A stretch of DNA of 22,207 bases, taken from NCBI GenBank assembly GCA_964614535.1, contig CAZTOZ010000046.1, positions 1 to 22,207 of the forward strand, written 5' to 3'. The stretch comes from JALSHZ01 sp964614535. GTDB taxonomy: Bacteria; Pseudomonadota; Gammaproteobacteria; UWMA-0217. Below, in pieces: positions 1-7,086 of the stretch. The notes under the pieces were generated by a model. The model did not search any database and was not told the origin of the DNA. It was given only the letters and a program-made list of their open reading frames with translations. Position numbers and translations under genes: made by a program. Position 1 is the stretch's first letter, and the number at the start of each line of letters is the position of its first letter.

Positions 1-455
1 GTCACGACGACGGGAGATTGCGATGGCAATGCTTCGAGCACCCGCCGGTAGTTGGCCACGATCTCCTCATCAGAACGAAACCACAGGTCATTGAAACCGA
101 AGGCCAGCACCACGGCGGCAGCCGTCGCCAGTGACGGATACTCCGGCAACCGCCGCAGCACGCCGTAGCTGGTATCACCACCAATCCCCAGATTGATGGC
201 GGGATGAGCAATGCAGGAGACGCACAACCCCTGCACGAAGCTGTCACCGATGAAATGGACGGAGCCCGGTAGCGCATTGCCGCTGATGCGGCGGTGGTAG
301 CGCAGAATACGGTGGTAATATGGCGTCAACTCCGCCTCGTCCGGTGACATCAGGCCGGTGTGGGCGCGGATCCGATCGATCATCTCCGGGCGGGCCACGA
401 CGATACCGACACCAACGGCACACCCCAGCAGCAGTAGAACAATGGCTCTCTTCAC
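1..455 (-). CDS. SGNH/GDSL-family hydrolase, C-terminus cut by window edge
   Basis: The readable 151 codons begin at a GTG (453-455) with a GGAGAGG ribosome site a few bases upstream. The N-terminus is a hydrophobic signal or anchor segment (residues about 4-21) containing L-L-G-C at residues 9-12, which could be a lipobox. SGNH blocks follow in order: FIGDSFVQG with the probable nucleophile Ser72, NLGIGGDTS (about 88-96), and FGFND with Asn122. The Asp-His block that should close the active site lies beyond the window. Members of this family are esterases, lipases or acyl-hydrolases that remove acyl or acetyl groups; the substrate here cannot be told. It follows the YchJ-like gene by 73 bp on the same strand and may be cotranscribed with it. 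Nothing in the sequence links it to sulfur metabolism. Family assignment is firm, specific role unknown. Confidence 0.75.
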   Translation of the reverse strand, partial: MKRAIVLLLLGCAVGVGIVVARPEMIDRIRAHTGLMSPDEAELTPYYHRILRYHRRISGNALPGSVHFIGDSFVQGLCVSCIAHPAINLGIGGDTSYGVLRRLPEYPSLATAAAVVLAFGFNDLWFRSDEEIVANYRRVLEALPSQSPVVV

Positions 456-528
456 ACCGCCTCTCCACGAACAAAGAACACGACGATAGTGTGATCGTCA
501 CCGGCCAACGACGACACCATTCACGGAT

Positions 529-921
529 TCATCCACCGACATCGCCATCGACATAGACCCAACGTCCGCCCACGCGCCGGAACCGGCTGGTCTCGGCCAC
601 CTCGACCACCCGTCCTTCCGCCATGTAGCGGGCGATGAAAGAGACCGTTCCATGGTCGTCTCCTTCTCCACCGCCGGTGGTCGAGCGGACCGTCAGCCCC
701 AGCCAGGAGAGCCGGGGCATCTTGCGAAGGCTCTGCAATGGCGGGCGTGTCGCCTCATCCCAACTGCGGTAGAGATAGTTGGCATCCGCCAACACATAGG
801 CCGAATACCGCGAGCGCATCAGCGCCTCGGCCGTCGGCGGCAACGCCTTGCGCCGGTGAAAAGGCTGGCAGCAGTGCCCGTAGGCGCTACCGCTGCCACA
901 AGGACAGGGATTTCGGTCCAT
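529..921 (-). CDS. YchJ/UPF0225 family SEC-C zinc-motif protein
   Basis: The 130-residue product starts with MDRNPCPCGSG and has a complete SEC-C motif (CPCGSGSAYGHCC, residues 6-18) that by family knowledge binds zinc through three Cys and a further Cys/His. An NTF2-like middle and C-terminal part follows (RYSAYVLADANYLYRSWDEATRP, then the WLGLTV and FRRVGGRWVYVDG strands). This is the usual length and order of YchJ-type proteins, whose biochemical role is not established. I chose the ATG at 919-921 because the SEC-C motif always sits at the extreme N-terminus and AAGGAG lies 9 bases upstream. The reading frame stays open upstream as far as 1284, but that part has no family character and overlaps dsrS. 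The gene is divergent from dsrS. Confidence 0.85.
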   Translation of the reverse strand: MDRNPCPCGSGSAYGHCCQPFHRRKALPPTAEALMRSRYSAYVLADANYLYRSWDEATRPPLQSLRKMPRLSWLGLTVRSTTGGGEGDDHGTVSFIARYMAEGRVVEVAETSRFRRVGGRWVYVDGDVGG

Positions 922-991
922 CCGATTTGCTCCTTGCTCCGTAGCGACCGGGTTACAAACCACCGGGCGCCCACGGGGCGGCCTCGATTCC

Positions 992-1034
992 GCATTGCCC
1001 TGATCATGCCGGGGATGACAGGTCCCGGCAATGC
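992..1034. repeat. 8-bp inverted repeat in the ychJ-like/dsrS divergent gap
   Basis: GCATTGCC (992-999) and GGCAATGC (1027-1034) are exact reverse complements separated by 27 bp, in the 217-bp space between two divergent genes. It could be an operator or a weak stem-loop. No clear sigma70 promoter can be picked in this gap by eye. Low significance without comparison to relatives. Confidence 0.25.
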
Positions 1035-1138
1035 CGAGCGGGGCCGGCGCGCCAACAACAGGCCCCATGACGGAGAAACTATCGCAATATCGGACGCCGT
1101 GACAGAATACGCGGCGGGAACGACGTGGGCCAAACCGC

Positions 1139-2257
1139 ATGGAACTCTCCAACGAAGACAACCTGCGCCTCAACGTGCTGCTACGGCAAAACCTGAAGGC
1201 GGTGCGTATCGACGAGTCGCGAATGATCGTGCACGGCCTCACCGACAAGGGCGAAGCCAAAGTGCCGCTCAACCCCACCTGCAAGGAGGAGCGTTATCTG
1301 CGTCTGGTGCGGGAGGTATTCTCCACCCATGTGCTCGGCTCGCCCGGCGGCTATCCGGTCTATATCCGCCGCTGGACACGAATGGGCCAGGCGCGCGACG
1401 AGGAGAGCCTGGAGAACCTGCTGCTGCTGGGCGAGCCGGAAGCGGTCACCGCCGTGGTCCACGCACCGGAGCTGACACCCGAGATCGCCGCGAACGCCTG
1501 GTGGGCCTACCCGACGGCGGAAAATGCCCGGCAACTGCTGCACAAACAGCAGATCGTCGCCAGCGAGTTGGGCGCGGAGCTGGCGCAGTACCTGCTGGAG
1601 TTCCTGCCATTCGAGACCGAACCGAAGGCACAGATCGACAGCATCCGCCTGATGCTGCAACCCGGCCTCATCGACGAGGCCACCGTGACGAAACTGTGGA
1701 AAAGCGCCCGCCGCAAACAGGCCTACTACGTCGGATTCCTTCACACCCGCCCCCGGGCACTGCCCGAGACCACTGCCGCCCATCCGCTGTTCGAGCGCCA
1801 CGCCGATGGTCTGCGCGCCATGGCCGACGACGCCATCGCCGAACAGCTGCATTGGGTGCTCGGCCCCCAGGGACAGCAGTTCCTGCGCACGGTGGAACAC
1901 GTGATCAACAAGGCCTCGAACCAGGAGGTGGTGGTCGAGCTGATGAACGCCATCGGCAACCATTTCCGCCCCGTGCGGCCGGATCTGCTGCGCTACCGCG
2001 ACATGGCATCGATCATCGCCCGCATCGGCGAGGAGGCGGTGGACCGGCAACTGCAACCACTGTTGCGCGAATTTCCCGAACTGGAGCCCCAGGCGCGCGC
2101 CATGCTCGGTCTGGCCCTGGTGGACGAATACGTGGTGGCGGAGACCTTCGGCCACACCGACGCCATCGGCACCGTCATGCGCAAGCGCCTGCTGCCGGTG
2201 ACCACACCGCTACTGGAACTGATGCAGACGCTCAACCCGGCGATTGTTGTAAAATGA
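1139..2257 (+). CDS. dsrS: DsrS-like cytoplasmic protein of the sulfur-oxidizing Dsr system
   Basis: A 372-residue, mainly alpha-helical soluble protein with no signal peptide, membrane segment or metal motif. The N-terminus (LSNEDNLRLNVLLRQNLKAV), the PGGYPVYIRRWTRMGQ segment at about 68-83, the DEESLENLLLLGEPEAVTAVVHAPELT region and the C-terminal HEAT-like helices resemble the conserved protein encoded as the last gene of the Allochromatium vinosum dsr cluster. DsrS is known only as a conserved cytoplasmic protein without an assigned reaction. Here it is not in the dsr operon: it is on the opposite strand beyond dsrR and the two-component genes, and is followed after 39 bp by cysG, which makes the siroheme needed by DsrAB. 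The ATG at 1139 has no strong ribosome site. Name assigned from recall of the family; alternative is an uncharacterised DsrS-related protein. Confidence 0.72.
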   Translation: MELSNEDNLRLNVLLRQNLKAVRIDESRMIVHGLTDKGEAKVPLNPTCKEERYLRLVREVFSTHVLGSPGGYPVYIRRWTRMGQARDEESLENLLLLGEPEAVTAVVHAPELTPEIAANAWWAYPTAENARQLLHKQQIVASELGAELAQYLLEFLPFETEPKAQIDSIRLMLQPGLIDEATVTKLWKSARRKQAYYVGFLHTRPRALPETTAAHPLFERHADGLRAMADDAIAEQLHWVLGPQGQQFLRTVEHVINKASNQEVVVELMNAIGNHFRPVRPDLLRYRDMASIIARIGEEAVDRQLQPLLREFPELEPQARAMLGLALVDEYVVAETFGHTDAIGTVMRKRLLPVTTPLLELMQTLNPAIVVK

Positions 2258-2296
2258 CGCGCTTTCGCCCGCCCACAGACTGACGAGGAACCAACC

Positions 2297-3700
2297 GTGG
2301 ACTTCTTCCCTGTTTTCATGAACATCCGCGACCGCGACTGCCTCGTCGTCGGTGGCGGCTCGGTGGCGGCCCGCAAGGCCTCACTGTTGGCCGAAGCCGG
2401 GGCCGACGTCGTCATCGTCGCGCCGCAGTGCTGTACCGAGATCCGGGAGGCGATCGATGCCGGGCGCTACCGGTGGCTCGATCGGGGATTCGACGACAGC
2501 GACCTCGAGGGCAAGGCCCTCGTCATCGCTGCCACGGACGACGAGGCGGTGAACCAGCGCGTCTCGTCACTGGCGCAGGCCCGTCACCTGCCGGTGAACG
2601 TGGTGGACAATCCGGGGCTGTGCAGCTTCATCATGCCGTCGATGATCGACCGCTCACCAATCCAGATCGCCATCTCCACCGGCGGCGCCTCACCGGTGCT
2701 GGCGCGGATGCTCCGCACCCAGCTGGAAGGCAGCATTCCGGCCGCCTACGGCAAGCTGGCGGCTCTGGTGGAGCGTTATCGCGATCAGGTCAAGGCGGCC
2801 TTGCCCACGGTGGACGAGCGCAAGAACTTCTGGGAAGAGATCCTCGAAGGCCCGGTGGCCGAGCTGAGTTTTCAAGGCAAGGTACCGGAAGCGGAGCGCG
2901 CGCTGGAAGAGGCGCTGGCGGAAGCGGCCGAACGGGCCGGCCAGCGTCGCGGCGAAGTCTTCCTGGTCGGCGCCGGCCCGGGCGACCCCGACCTGCTCAC
3001 TTTCCGTGCATTGCGCCTGATGCAGAAGGCGGATGTGGTGGTATACGACCGGCTGGTGTCGAAACCGATCATGGACATGGTGCGACGCGACGCGGAGAAG
3101 ATCTACGTCGGCAAGGCCCGCGCCAACCATGCGGTGCCGCAGGAAGGCATCAACCAGATCCTCGTCCGGCTGGCCAGGGAGGGCAAACGGGTGCTACGGC
3201 TGAAAGGGGGGGATCCATTCATCTTCGGTCGCGGCGGAGAGGAAATTTCCGAGCTGATGGAGAACGGCATCGATTTCCAGGTCGTCCCGGGAATCACGGC
3301 CGCCGCCGGCTGCGCCGCCTATGCCGGCATTCCGCTGACCCATCGTGACTACTCCCAATCGGTCACGTTCGTCACCGGCCATCGCAAGGAGGATGGCGAC
3401 CAGCTCAACTGGCCGGCACTGGCGGCGCCCCAGCAGACCGTCGTATTCTACATGGGACTACACTGCGTGGAGACACTCTGCACCCAGCTCATCGCCCACG
3501 GCCGCGCCGCCACCACCCCGGCCGCGCTGGTGGAGAAAGGGACCCAGCCGGACCAGAAGATCTACATCGGCGAGCTGGGCACCCTGCCCGATCTCGTCCA
3601 ACAGCAGGACGTGAAGCCACCGACGCTGATCATCGTCGGCGAGGTGGTGGAAATGCACAAGAAACTCCAGTGGTTCCAACCCCACCCAACCATCCGTTGA
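2297..3700 (+). CDS. cysG: Siroheme synthase CysG (dehydrogenase/ferrochelatase + uroporphyrinogen-III methyltransferase)
   Basis: A 467-residue fusion enzyme that converts uroporphyrinogen III to siroheme: SAM-dependent bis-methylation, NAD-dependent oxidation of precorrin-2, and iron insertion. The N-terminal half (1 to about 205) has the dinucleotide fold (CLVVGGGSVAARKA, residues 15-27), NVVDNP with Asp104 at the position of the general base of enterobacterial CysG, and ISTGGASPVLARMLR. The residue matching the phosphoserine Ser128 of Salmonella CysG appears to be Thr. The C-terminal methyltransferase (about 218-460) shows VGAGPGDPDLLT, VVYDRLVS, LRLKGGDPFIFGRGGEE and VPGITAAAGCAAYAGIPLTHRD. 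The start is GTG at 2297 with GAGGAA 8 bases upstream; the next residues match the family N-terminus. Its position beside dsrS suggests a siroheme supply for DsrAB, though it could also serve assimilatory sulfite or nitrite reductase. Confidence 0.95.
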   Translation: MDFFPVFMNIRDRDCLVVGGGSVAARKASLLAEAGADVVIVAPQCCTEIREAIDAGRYRWLDRGFDDSDLEGKALVIAATDDEAVNQRVSSLAQARHLPVNVVDNPGLCSFIMPSMIDRSPIQIAISTGGASPVLARMLRTQLEGSIPAAYGKLAALVERYRDQVKAALPTVDERKNFWEEILEGPVAELSFQGKVPEAERALEEALAEAAERAGQRRGEVFLVGAGPGDPDLLTFRALRLMQKADVVVYDRLVSKPIMDMVRRDAEKIYVGKARANHAVPQEGINQILVRLAREGKRVLRLKGGDPFIFGRGGEEISELMENGIDFQVVPGITAAAGCAAYAGIPLTHRDYSQSVTFVTGHRKEDGDQLNWPALAAPQQTVVFYMGLHCVETLCTQLIAHGRAATTPAALVEKGTQPDQKIYIGELGTLPDLVQQQDVKPPTLIIVGEVVEMHKKLQWFQPHPTIR

Positions 3701-3705
3701 CCGCA

Positions 3706-4032
3706 ATGGAAGAATTTCAGACAGGTAGCAGTTGCAGCAACTCCGATCCCTTCGCGCTCCAGGTACTCGGTGACAGCATGGAGCCGGAGTTTCCGGACAA
3801 GTGCATCATCATCATCGACCCGGCCGGGGTGGTACGCGATGGCTCCTATGTCTTCGCCACCTACGAGGGGGAGTATATTTTCCGCCAACTCAAGATCGAG
3901 GATGGCCGCTACTATCTGGTGCCGTTGAACGACAACTACGATACGGTGGAGATTCCCGGCATCGACGCCATCCACGGAAAGATCGTCCAGCGTGCCGGCA
4001 AGCGGCGCTCGGAACACAAGCACTATCCCTGA
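3706..4032 (+). CDS. Small S24/LexA-peptidase-like protein without DNA-binding domain
   Basis: A 108-residue protein that is almost entirely a LexA/UmuD-type S24 fold. LGDSMEPEF (21-29) contains Ser24 in the context of the catalytic serine, followed by the beta strands CIIIIDPAGVVRDGSYVFATYEGEYIFRQLK (33-63). Aligning the final L-K with the V-K-R-L-K of LexA puts Arg60 where the catalytic lysine should be, so self-cleavage activity is doubtful. There is no helix-turn-helix upstream, unlike LexA or phage repressors. It starts 5 bp after cysG and is likely cotranslated. A GTG at 3670 in the same frame, overlapping the cysG end, is an alternative start (12 residues longer). Function unknown; possibly a degenerate structural relative kept near siroheme/Dsr genes. 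Convergent with the glycosylase gene. Confidence 0.75.
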   Translation: MEEFQTGSSCSNSDPFALQVLGDSMEPEFPDKCIIIIDPAGVVRDGSYVFATYEGEYIFRQLKIEDGRYYLVPLNDNYDTVEIPGIDAIHGKIVQRAGKRRSEHKHYP

Positions 4033-4086
4033 TCGCTCACGCTCACTGCGGCGACAGGGTCATTCATTCCAAACTCGCCCTGTGGG

Positions 4087-4632
4087 TCAATCGGCCAGCG
4101 CCCGAGCAATCTGCCGCCAAACATCCCGTTTCTGCTCGAACGACAGCGCCGCATAGGCCGGGCTGGTCGATGGCAGCCGTGTCAACCGCAGCCGGCGCCC
4201 GCGCTCGCCGAGCGTCGGCAGCACATGGCGCCGAAATACCACCTCGGCCTTGCCGCCATTGAAAAAGACTCTGCTGATCGCGGGATGTTCGGCCAGAAAA
4301 GCGACAAAGTCGTTCGGCTGCAATGTCGCATTGCGTATCGCGGCGTCGAGGCTTCCCTCCCGCTCACAACGGCCGATGACGTCCCAGAGCGCGACCCCCG
4401 CCTCGGCGAGTCGGGCGCAGCGTTCGGCATAGGGCAGCGCAGCGGGAATCGCTAGCAACGCTTCGATGATCTTCCAGAATGCGTTGCGGGGGTGGGCATA
4501 ATATTGCCCGGCCTCCAGTGAACGGACGCCGGGCATCGATCCGAGGATCAGTATCCGCGCCCCCGACGAGGCCACCGGCGGGAAACAGCGAAGCAGATCA
4601 CTGTCGGCGGGCGGGGTCGATCTGGTCGTCAC
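4087..4632 (-). CDS. Hypoxanthine (deoxyinosine)-DNA glycosylase, UDG-superfamily family 6
   Basis: The conserved body reads ILILGSMPGVRSLEAGQYYAHPRNAFW, the motif of the family-6 hypoxanthine-DNA glycosylases that excise deaminated adenine from DNA. The Asn in HPRNAFW (about residue 50) matches the Asn reported as essential in the archaeal member. Later come ALWDVIGRCEREGSLD, VFFNGGKAEVVF and LPSTSPAYA, the C-terminal TSP motif. The frame is open well upstream inside the rhodanese gene, so the start has to be chosen: GTG at 4632 gives 181 residues and a 35-bp overlap with the rhodanese, consistent with family length (about 160-180). No strong ribosome site is seen. Likely translationally coupled to the rhodanese. 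No functional link to sulfur oxidation is apparent. Confidence 0.82.
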   Translation of the reverse strand: MTTRSTPPADSDLLRCFPPVASSGARILILGSMPGVRSLEAGQYYAHPRNAFWKIIEALLAIPAALPYAERCARLAEAGVALWDVIGRCEREGSLDAAIRNATLQPNDFVAFLAEHPAISRVFFNGGKAEVVFRRHVLPTLGERGRRLRLTRLPSTSPAYAALSFEQKRDVWRQIARALAD

Positions 4633-5068
4633 GCAGTTTCGTGGTGAAGAATTCGTCGGCGGCATCGATGTCCACGGGATTGCCGTCGGCATCGACCAAC
4701 GGTTGCTCGTAGTCGTTCCAGCCACGCAGGCCGGTCTTGAGGGAGACGGCCTTCTCATAGCCGAGCAGCTTCATGTTGTAGACCGACAGCACCGAGCGGT
4801 GGCCGGAGCGGCAAACGACGATCACCTCCCTGTCCCGCGCCTGGACCAGCTCAGGCACGGTTTCGTCATAGTCCCATTCACAGGCCTGCTCGAGGATGCC
4901 TCGTGGAACGTTGATCGAGCCTTCGATATGGGCAAAAGCGAACTCATCGGGCTCACGCACGTCGACGATCAGCGGCCGTTCGCCCTCCCCCAGGCGTTCT
5001 TCCAGATCCCAGGGAAAGATTTCGGTGATTTCCTTGCTGAGTTTTTCGACCAGTTCGTTGTATCTCAT
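4598..5068 (-). CDS. Single-domain rhodanese-like sulfurtransferase with C-terminal extension
   Basis: A 156-residue cytoplasmic protein with no signal peptide. The rhodanese domain spans about 18-125: PLIVDVREPDEFAFAHIEGSINVP (32-55), then the active-site loop VVCRSGHRS with catalytic Cys86, then LLGYEKAVSLKTGLRGW, the usual ending of a rhodanese. About 35 further polar residues (DADGNPVDIDAADEFF and on) are outside the domain. Such proteins accept sulfane sulfur as a Cys persulfide and hand it on to TusA, DsrE2 or DsrEFH type carriers. It lies 42 bp behind the NarL-like regulator gene on the same strand and overlaps the glycosylase gene by 35 bp. This context at the end of the dsr gene series supports a role in sulfur trafficking, which is inference. 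Confidence 0.9.
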   Translation of the reverse strand: MRYNELVEKLSKEITEIFPWDLEERLGEGERPLIVDVREPDEFAFAHIEGSINVPRGILEQACEWDYDETVPELVQARDREVIVVCRSGHRSVLSVYNMKLLGYEKAVSLKTGLRGWNDYEQPLVDADGNPVDIDAADEFFTTKLRDDQIDPARRQ

Positions 5069-5110
5069 CGGGGTTTCTTCTGTTGGGGAAAAACGGTGGT
5101 GGTGGACGGG

Positions 5111-5785
5111 TCAATGCGACTCGGCATTCGTCGAGCTGGCCCGAAAGCCGTGTTCGACGGCGATGACGGCGGCCTCGACCCGGGAATGGACGTTCAGCTT
5201 GCGCAGAATCGCCTTGACGTGGAGCTTTACGGTACCGTCGGAAATCCCGAGTTGCCGGGCGATGAGCTTGTTGCTCAATCCTTCGGCAAGCAGCCCGAGG
5301 ATCTCGGTCTCCCGCGGCGTGAGGCTGTTGATCGGCTTGGTCTCCTCCGGCTCCACCGATTCACCCTGCACCACCTTGGCCAGCACCGAGGTGAGCGTGG
5401 GTGCAACGACGGTCTTGCCGGCGACGATATCGAGCAGCGCGACGACCAGATCGTCCGGCTCCATGTCCTTGAGCAGATAGCCCTGGGCGCCGTTGCGCAA
5501 CGCTTCGACCAGATCCTTTTCACTGCTGCTGGTGGTGAGGATGGCCACCGGCATGTCGAGGCCGCCCTGGCGCAACCGCCGCAGTACCATCAAACCATCG
5601 AGATCGGGCATCCGCATGTCGAGCAGAATGACGTCGAGATCCAGCTCCCGGGCGAGCTTCAACCCCTCCTTGCCTTCGCCGATCGAGGCAACGACCTGGA
5701 TACCGCGATGCTCCAGCAGCCCCTGCAACCCTTCCCGGAACAGGGTGTGGTCATCGAGAATCATGACCCGCAGCGCTTTGTTCAT
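5111..5785 (-). CDS. NarL/FixJ-family two-component response regulator
   Basis: A 224-residue regulator with the standard two-domain plan. The receiver domain (6 to about 122) has acidic residues Asp11 and Asp12, phospho-acceptor Asp56 in VILLDMRMPDLDGL, a Thr in AILTTSSSEKD and Lys106 in GYLLKDMEPDD. The LuxR-type helix-turn-helix (about 153-210) reads SLTPRETEILGLLAEGLSNK, then LGISDGTVKLHVKAILRKL and SRVEAAVIA. Overall it is close to NarL. Its ATG overlaps the kinase stop by four bases (ATGA at 5782-5785), so the pair is translationally coupled. The regulated promoters cannot be named from sequence; the dsrA upstream region and sox promoter in this window are the obvious candidates. Confidence 0.93.
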   Translation of the reverse strand: MNKALRVMILDDHTLFREGLQGLLEHRGIQVVASIGEGKEGLKLARELDLDVILLDMRMPDLDGLMVLRRLRQGGLDMPVAILTTSSSEKDLVEALRNGAQGYLLKDMEPDDLVVALLDIVAGKTVVAPTLTSVLAKVVQGESVEPEETKPINSLTPRETEILGLLAEGLSNKLIARQLGISDGTVKLHVKAILRKLNVHSRVEAAVIAVEHGFRASSTNAESH

Positions 5786-7074
5786 GGTTTGATGTCCACC
5801 GGCAGTTTTTCGACGGGCAACTGGAACTTGAGCAGCACGCGCGTGCCCTCGCCCGGTTCGCTCTCGATGGTGAGTTCACCACCGATCCGACGCGCACGGT
5901 CCCGCATGATGCTCAGGCCGATATGGTCGCCCGGGTTGCCGGTCTGGCCATTCTTGAGCGAGAGGCCGACGCCATCGTCCTCGATGAGTATCCGGTATTC
6001 ACCGTTCTTGTCGCCCCGCAGCAGCACCCGAACCGTCTTCGCCTGGCTGTGCTTGGCGATATTGGCGAGGGATTCCTGGACGATACGGACGATCTGCAGC
6101 TCGTATTCGGCCGGCAGCTTGCGATCCGGCCAATCCTTTTGAAAGAAGATCTGGATATCACTGCGTCGGCGGAAACGCACCACCGCCCGTTCCACACCGG
6201 AGATGACCCCCTGGGAATCGAGTGGCGCACGAAAGTGGGCAATCAGCTCGCGAAGCTCGGCATTGGCTTCGTCGAGACTGTTTTCGATCTTTTCCAGCAC
6301 CTGCCAGAGAAAGGCCTCATTGCCTTCGTGCAGCGTTTCGTCGAGCACCCGCACCTGAAAACGGACGCTGGCCAGCGTCTGCGCCAACGAGTCGTGCAGC
6401 TCATTGGCCAGCAACGAGCGCTCCTCCATCAGTGACAGACGATGGGTCTCTTCATCGAGCCGCGCCTTGACGATGGCCATGCCGAGAAAGCGGCCGATGC
6501 TGGTAAAGAGTTCCTCGTACTGCTTCAACTCGTCGCAGAGCACCGCATCGACATAGAGATTGTAGACACCGAGATGGTTGTTGCGATGGCGCAGCGGCAC
6601 GACGATGAGGCAGACATCCGGCGCGTCTTCGAAGAATTCGCGGCCGATTGCCTTGGCGCAACCCGAGATGGAGCTGAGGAAGACGACCTTTTCCGGCTCC
6701 TCGACCGAGCCGCAGGCACAGACCAGCGACGGCATCACCTTTTCGCGCTCCACGAGATCATCGTCCAACCCCACGCTGGCGACCAGATGGAGGTCCCCAT
6801 CGGCACCCACCAGGCGGACGGCACCGGCCCGCGCGCCAACGATGTCGGTCAGTGTGTGCAGGAAACGGAGCAGGACTTCATTGACGTCATGGGTGACGTT
6901 GATGCTGGCGGCGACATCGTACAACACCCCCAGCATCGAGACACAGCCGCCATTCTTCAGGAACCCCTTGTCGGCGCGGGACGACGGTGCGCGATCCTCG
7001 CGCAACTCGAAGTCGAGACGCCGCAATTCGAACGCATCGACGACACTGTCATCCGGGCGCGGCTTGTTGGCCAT
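5782..7074 (-). CDS. Soluble NarX-like histidine kinase with cysteine-containing GAF-type sensor
   Basis: A 430-residue kinase with no membrane segment or signal peptide. Residues 1-43 are polar; about 44-205 form a GAF-like sensor. The kinase core has the HisKA_3 dimerization helix with phospho-accepting His227 in LLANELHDSLAQTLASVRFQ, the N-box IVQESLANIAKHSQAKTVRV, the G1 box DDGVGL and the G2 region GDHIGLSIMRDRARRIGGEL. The layout matches the cytoplasmic half of NarX, without its periplasmic nitrate sensor. The sensor contains Cys44, Cys119, Cys121, Cys139, Cys155 and Cys180; the C-A-C pair and SGCAKAIG resemble the cysteine-containing central module of NarX. A redox, persulfide or iron-sulfur signal is possible but inferred. 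Its start is 12 bp after the dsrR stop, suggesting it is part of the dsr transcript. Confidence 0.9.
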   Translation of the reverse strand: MANKPRPDDSVVDAFELRRLDFELREDRAPSSRADKGFLKNGGCVSMLGVLYDVAASINVTHDVNEVLLRFLHTLTDIVGARAGAVRLVGADGDLHLVASVGLDDDLVEREKVMPSLVCACGSVEEPEKVVFLSSISGCAKAIGREFFEDAPDVCLIVVPLRHRNNHLGVYNLYVDAVLCDELKQYEELFTSIGRFLGMAIVKARLDEETHRLSLMEERSLLANELHDSLAQTLASVRFQVRVLDETLHEGNEAFLWQVLEKIENSLDEANAELRELIAHFRAPLDSQGVISGVERAVVRFRRRSDIQIFFQKDWPDRKLPAEYELQIVRIVQESLANIAKHSQAKTVRVLLRGDKNGEYRILIEDDGVGLSLKNGQTGNPGDHIGLSIMRDRARRIGGELTIESEPGEGTRVLLKFQLPVEKLPVDIKP

Positions 7075-7086
7075 ATCGAGAAGACC

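Noticed and set aside
529..1284. Long version (251 residues) of the YchJ-like protein
   Set aside because: The SEC-C motif normally begins the protein and a good ribosome site precedes the ATG at 921; the extra N-terminus overlaps dsrS.
652..2283. 543-codon plus-strand open frame overlapping dsrS in another frame
   Set aside because: Arg/Gly/Pro-rich low-complexity translation typical of a shadow in GC-rich DNA; it also crosses the YchJ-like gene on the other strand.
4033..4086. Possible bidirectional terminator between the convergent S24-like and glycosylase genes (ACAGGG/CCCTGT)
   Set aside because: Only six bases pair, with an 18-base loop and no T-run; too weak to annotate.
4703..6142. 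479-codon plus-strand open frame
   Set aside because: Antisense to the rhodanese, response regulator and kinase genes, all with clear motifs; no ribosome site or family character.
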